NCBI GenBank assembly: GCA_947561395.2
Contig: OX387185.1
Coordinates: 17,200,366 to 17,264,365 of the forward strand
Length of the DNA: 64,000 nucleotides
Direction of reading: 5' to 3'
DNA from: Buxus sempervirens
Taxonomy: Eukaryota > Streptophyta > Magnoliopsida > Buxales > Buxaceae
Shown here: one piece after another, positions 59,411 through 64,000 of the stretch
Numbering within the stretch: the first letter of the stretch is position 1
Layout: each line of letters starts with the position of its first letter
Program-made: the position numbers and the translations under genes
Notes under the pieces: model-generated
The model's input: the letters and a program-made list of their open reading frames with translations, nothing else
The model's database searches: none
What the model was told of the DNA's origin: nothing

Positions 59411-59920
59411 ATGCCTAGGAAGAAATCTCTGGGTACCAAAACTTCCAATAAGAAACCTATGTATGATGAGTCATTGTTTATTGACAAGAAAGCCGGTAAA
59501 AACTTTGAAGAGTATTTCTGTGATCGGTCGGTCATCCTAGAAAGAGAGGTTAAGTTTACTACCCTTCCGGATGAGGTTACGGATTGCTTTAAAGATAGGG
59601 GTTGGGATTCAATGTTTGCAAATTTTATCCTTCCGTCTGTAGAGCTTGTTAGAGAATTCTACTCCAACATCCATGATATTGATTTTGAAAATTCAGAATT
59701 CTCTACTTTTCTTCGTGGTACTCCTTTTCGTGTTGGCCCTGATGTTATTGCTTCGACATTTGGTCTTCCTAGGGTCCCGGAACCTCAATTTCCTTACCCT
59801 CCTCCCACACCTGATTTTCAAAATGAGGTTGTGGATACTCTTCTTCATCTTGGACGAGGAAATTGGGTTTTTAGGGGTGGTGCCTTATCTGTGAAATATT
59901 TTACGGTTGAAACCATTGTG
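59411..59920 (+). CDS. Envelope-like / 'putative plant transposon protein' ORF, 5' part
   Basis: ATG at 59411, MPRKKSLGTKTSNKKP. The text YDESLFIDKKAGKNFEEYFCDRSV and REFYSNIHDIDFENSEFSTFLRGTPFRVGPDVIASTFGLP matches the plant retrotransposon-associated family whose members carry V-R-G-x-x-F and N-x-x-FG/LP-type blocks. In Sireviruses a gene in this position is called envelope-like; its function is unknown. The family resemblance ends around residue 165-170 (about 59910). The remaining in-frame codons to 60001 are low complexity and probably belong to the next insertion, so the gene is 3'-truncated. Confidence 0.7.
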
Positions 59921-60110
59921 ACTTTGAAAAAAAATCCAAAAAGAATTCGGTCATTCCAATCCTTTTCCCTGCAATCAACCTGTAACAAGAGAAACAAATA
60001 AGAAAAGGGAATGAGAAAAAAAGAGAAGAAAATGAATTAGTTATACAATGCAATATAACATTAACAGAAAAAAAAACTTATTCTTTTTAAAATTACTTTA
60101 CCTACCCTCA

Positions 60111-61650
60111 TTACAAAATAGTATCAATGTTAGAAGCTGCCGATGAAGTTGTTGGTTCCACAATATTCACTTTCAATAATTCTTCCATGCAATTATCCAC
60201 ATTATAATCATCTCCACTTATACTTACTACATTAAAATGCAAGACAAGTTAAGTTTTATCACAATTATCCACATTCAAATAGTATAACCATTAACCAATA
60301 ATAAAAAATTGACTAAGATTACCTGAAGATCCACTTATCCAATCTCAAGTACATATCAAAGCTTCTACATTTTGTGGTGTAAGAGAGCTACGATATTGAT
60401 CTAAAGTTCTTCCTCCAACACTGAAAGCTGCCTCTGATGCAACTGTTGATATAGGAATCATCAAAACATCACGAGCCATAGCAAAAAGTTCAGGAAATCG
60501 GTATTCCACTGACTTCCAATACAACAAAATATCCAATGGCAGCTTCCGATCATAAGTTTGTTCTTCTAAATACATCTCTAACTGTGATCTCTTTGTCACA
60601 GAAGCACAATTTTGGCTCTCAAATGTATCATAATCCTACAATGTAAAAAATTAGAAATTTGTTAACACTAACTGACTAACACAAGTATAAAATAAAATAA
60701 AATGAGAAATTTTCATTACCTGCATTTCCTCACCACTATCAATGTCATCATTTACAAGTCCATGACTAAGAACTGCGATGGGTAGTGGAGCCCTCGAGGA
60801 AGATGACGATGAATGACTCATGTACTCATTGAACAGTGAATAAAGTGCCTCACGTACAACATTAACATGATCTCTTCCTTCACTACTACCATAAAGCTTT
60901 GAGTACGAGTAGTCTATCATCTTCAATTTATAACGAGGGTCCAAAACTGTGAGCACAACAACGAATGTGAAAGAAGCGACCCCGAAGTAAAAGTGCACCC
61001 TTTAGGTCTAGCCTCTGTTTGTAAGAATTGGCAAATGTTGTATTCGCACTGGCATTGTCTAAGGTAATTGAAAATAATTTTTTTTCAATGCCCCACTCTT
61101 CCAATATACCAGACATTGTAGATACAAGAGCTGCACCAGTGTGTGGAGTAGGCATATATCTAAAGTTGATGATTTTTTTGTGCAATCTCCATTCCTTATC
61201 AATAAAATGTGTTGTTACACAAATATAACCATCCGTTGTTATTGAACTCCAAAGGTCTGATGTAAGACAAATCCTACCAAGGATGGACTGAAATATTTCT
61301 TGCAACTTTTGTTTTTCCCTTTTATAAATCTTTAATACATCAGCCTTCGCTGTGTTACGTGAAATTCCTTTGGCATCTTGATTTAACAAAGTATGCAGAT
61401 CTCTAACCCCTTCATGCTCCACAAATTGGAATGGGTAACCATGGTTGATAATTACAGTAGCCAAAGCCTCACGGTATAAGTCATGACTCAATTGAGAGCT
61501 TCTAATTGACACCCCACTACCAGTTTGAGACAAACATCTGGCCTATATCTCTTGTGTCACGCTTAGGACAATTTAGAATGTGACGTTTCATGTTGGAAGT
61601 CCCATGACTACTTTCACCAATATAAATCTTTCCACATCTTTTACACTTTG
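60111..61650 (-). pseudogene. hAT transposase, internally deleted and broken
   Basis: Read leftward: a BED zinc finger (CKRCGKIY...HGTSNMKRHILNC, about 61648-61562), then the RICESLEEPER-like core (61533-60951) with ICLTSDLWSSITTDGYICVTTHFID and FSITLDNASANT (catalytic Asp regions). It reaches GRFFHIRCCAH, then jumps to VLDPRYKLKMIDY, so some 150-200 residues between them are missing. The C-terminal dimerisation domain (PLDILLYWKSVEYRFPELFAMARDVLMIPISTVASEAAFS) lies at 60599-60345 and ends at a premature TGA before DWISGSS. Introns interrupt it near 60719-60637 and 60322-60242. It cannot transpose itself. Terminal repeats were not found. Confidence 0.9.
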
Positions 61651-61667
61651 CCTATATCTCTTGTGTC
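61541..61667. repeat. 18-bp direct repeat around the BED finger
   Basis: GCCTATATCTCTTGTGTC occurs at 61541-61558 and again at 61650-61667. The second copy is where hAT similarity stops, so the repeat marks a rearrangement junction at the transposon's 5' side. Confidence 0.85.
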
Positions 61668-62146
61668 GCTTGTTCTCTCTTCTTCCCCAATCAACTGATC
61701 TCGTGACAGCCTATCCTTTCTCCTGTGAGAGCGAATCTTACTGCTATTCTGATGCAGACCTTGTTGCACGTTTGCTGTTTTCGCCAAAGCCAAGAAATCT
61801 TCTCAGCGCCAATAGGAGCTTCATTGTTGTGAAGCATCATATCGCATAGACGAAAGCAAGTTTTGGAGTCGGGAGCTCGCTTATTCTTATTTGGTCATCC
61901 TTCTCCAGCCCCTGCATTTGTTTCTGCTGCAAGTCATATTCAGATTTGTCTGCTTAACGAATATCAGGTGTGCTCGTTCCTCTTTATTTTTGTTGGTAGC
62001 ACATCCGCATCTCTTAATAGTATTTAATTTTGTTTGCAATTTACTTGTTTAGTTTGGACCTCGTTTAAAAAAAAATCAGATATTTTTTTTTGCAATACAT
62101 TGCTTAGATTTGTTTGATCTCATTCGCTAGTTAGAATAGTTGTTGC
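61668..62146 (+). other. Leader or LTR remnant before Ty3-gypsy gag
   Basis: No domain is recognised. The frame 61580-61849 crosses the hAT junction and is fortuitous. No clear primer-binding site or LTR end was found, so the 5' structure of the following element is unresolved. Confidence 0.4.
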
Positions 62147-64000
62147 ATGCATTTACGCAGTGGTCGCTTAGTGTCTAGCTCGGAGTCATCCAGTGTCATG
62201 GATCCTTACATTTTTAGTGCTTTTGCACAACAAATGCAAGACAAAATGAAAGCCATCCAAGATCAACTCCTAGGATTCCATAACTCAGTTGAGACCCTCT
62301 TAAGAGCAAACAAGAGACCTAGTTGTTAGGGTTGATTCAATTGAGGGAAATGATGTCGGTGAGGCTCCCAATGGAGGGGATCAAAATGTCAGACGAGAAA
62401 ATAGGCCACCTCGTGGGTATAATTTTCGTCATCAGGATAGGGGTTATGAAAATCTTGATTATGTTGACCCCGATGATAGAGTGATGAGTCATATCAAAGT
62501 AGATGCTGCTACTTTTGATGGTCGATTAGATCCTTGGGTTTTCGCCAAATGGTTGAAGGGCATGGACTATTTCTTTGAGTGGTATAACTTGTCTGAAAAT
62601 AAGAAGTTTAGGTTTGCTAAGATGAAACTCGTGGGTAACTCTCAATTGTATTGGGAGAGAGTGGAAGAACTTCTTTGTAGAAGAGGTGAACCACCCATCA
62701 TTGATTGGATAGAAATGAAGCATAAGCTTAAGGAGAAGTACATACCCCGTTCTTATCATGGCAACCTCTTGGACCAATGAAATAATTTGAGACAAGGAAA
62801 TAGGCATGTGACTGAATATGTGGCATAATTTGATAAATTCAGGATGAGGTGTGGAATCCTTGAAGATGAAGCTATGACATTGAGTAGGTTTAGAAGAGGG
62901 CTCACTGATGAGCTTAGGAAAGAACTTGTGCTTTGTGGCATTACCACACTTGATCAAGCATACACTTTGGTTCAGGATTATGAACTAGTGACTCGATCTT
63001 CATTTATTAGGCGTGTTGACAATCGAGTCAACACAAACAAACCTCAATCTTCAAGTAGCAACTCCTTGTTAGGACCACTTCCTCAGAAAATCAATTCTTC
63101 TGGTGCACCACTTGATAGGGACAAAGGCAAGGGAGTTGTTATTGATAATTGTAGGCAAACTTCTAGGATTCAGTGCTTTAAGTGCAAGGGTTTTGGTCAT
63201 GTTGCTGCCAATTGCCCCACAAAAACTCTTGTCATTGATGGACAAGAAAATGTGAGTGATGCGGACTTTGAGGATCAAATTTATGAACCCAATGTTAAGG
63301 ATTTTGATGACCTGGATGAAAATGGTGAAACTAACCATGATTTTGTGGGTTGCATTCATTCTATGTCATTACAAATGGAACAACATAGGACTGAATTGGA
63401 AGCAATTAGACTAGGTGTGGTTAGGTGTGCTTTGGCACAGCCAAAAGCAGATGATGATTGGAGAAGAAGTGCAATTTTTCACACTTACATCAAGTGTGGG
63501 GATAAGAGTTGTAAAGTCATCACTGATAGTGGTAGTTGCATTAATGCAGTCGCCACTAGTACTGTGACTCGTTTAGGTTTGAAATCAGTTCCTCACCTTA
63601 GTCCTTACAATGTTTCTTGGGTTGATACATCCTCAATTGCTGTAAAAGAAAGGTGTCTTGTTCCCATTCAATTTCTTGATTATAAGGACGATATATGGTG
63701 TGATGTGGTTCCAATGGATGTAGGTCATATAATTTTGGGTAGACCATGGCTTTTTGATTTGGATGTTACCATATATGGTCGTTCAAATTCATGCTCTTTT
63801 AAATTTCAAGGCAAGAAGATCCAACTTAATCCATTGCCCCCAAAACCTATTGATTAGAGTAAGAAAAAAGGAGTTGAAAAAGCCAAGGGTTTGAACATTA
63901 TTGGCTCCAAAGAGTTTAAAAAGATAACCAATAAGGAGTCTATTATATTTGCTGTTGTGGCCAAAAAGATTTCCAAGGAGTCTCAAGAGGAGCCACCTGA
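62147..64000 (+). pseudogene. Ty3-gypsy gag-protease, decayed, runs off the window
   Basis: Starts MHLRSGRLVSSSES at 62147. The frame shifts by one near 62325, then continues VDSIEGND...RPPRGYNF into the gag domain DAATFDGRLDPWVFAKWLKGMDYFFEWY...KMKLVGNSQLYWERVE. In-frame stops are at 62778 (TGA), 62826 (TAA) and 63855 (TAG). A zinc knuckle CFKCKGFGHVAANC lies at about 63175, and the aspartic protease at about 63500-63850 with ITDSGSCINAV (active Asp present) and VGHIILGRPWLFDLDV. The frame continues past 63857 to the window edge. The protease motifs resemble chromoviruses of the Galadriel/CRM kind; I cannot settle the lineage. Not functional as it stands. Confidence 0.87.

Overview
The window is nuclear DNA from a flowering plant, most likely a eudicot with a large, transposon-rich genome. 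It has intron-containing genes with GT-AG splice sites, plant-type Ty1-copia, Ty3-gypsy, LINE, PIF/Harbinger and hAT elements, and one plant PDR-type ABCG transporter gene. I cannot name the species. No tRNA, rRNA, CRISPR array or bacterial-type operon was seen.

Layout. 1-13.76 kb is a pile of LTR remnants from at least four LTR families, some in antisense. 13.76-26.58 kb is an Ogre/Tat-like Ty3-gypsy wreck: a broken integrase end, its long 3' untranslated region, and a nested stack of related LTRs. Two of these are solo LTRs with recognisable target-site duplications. 26.58-29.26 kb is a truncated PIF/Harbinger transposon. 29.3-35 kb holds a small foldback element and a 5'-truncated L1-type LINE. 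From 36.09 kb runs the N-terminal half of a PDR/ABCG transporter gene. It is interrupted in exon 7 by a 2154-bp solo LTR with a perfect 5-bp duplication, carries two apparent 1-bp frameshifts, and ends at about 51.37 kb where a Sirevirus-like Ty1-copia element begins. That element has a 62-bp tandem-repeat LTR, a nearly intact gag-pol and an envelope-like 3' ORF. It is followed by an internally deleted hAT transposon (60.1-61.65 kb) and the decayed gag-protease region of another Ty3-gypsy element that runs off the right edge.

Two structures stand out. First, 44035-50855 is a 6821-bp insertion built from three copied pieces: 317 bp of ABCG intron 6, a 3465-bp inverted copy of the LTR stack from 20 kb away, and a 3050-bp direct repeat of ABCG exons 7-11. 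Each junction carries 2-5 bp of microhomology, as expected for replication template switching. Second, nearly every LTR here carries a CpG-rich cluster of short palindromes near the promoter. The palindrome sequence differs between families, and even between copies of one family, while its position relative to the TATA box is kept. A cluster with the same core as the Sirevirus LTR recurs in front of that element's envelope-like ORF, next to a possible spliced leader.

The ABCG gene would encode a plasma-membrane efflux or uptake pump, but as assembled it cannot make a full-length protein. All other coding sequence belongs to mobile elements, and most of it is broken.
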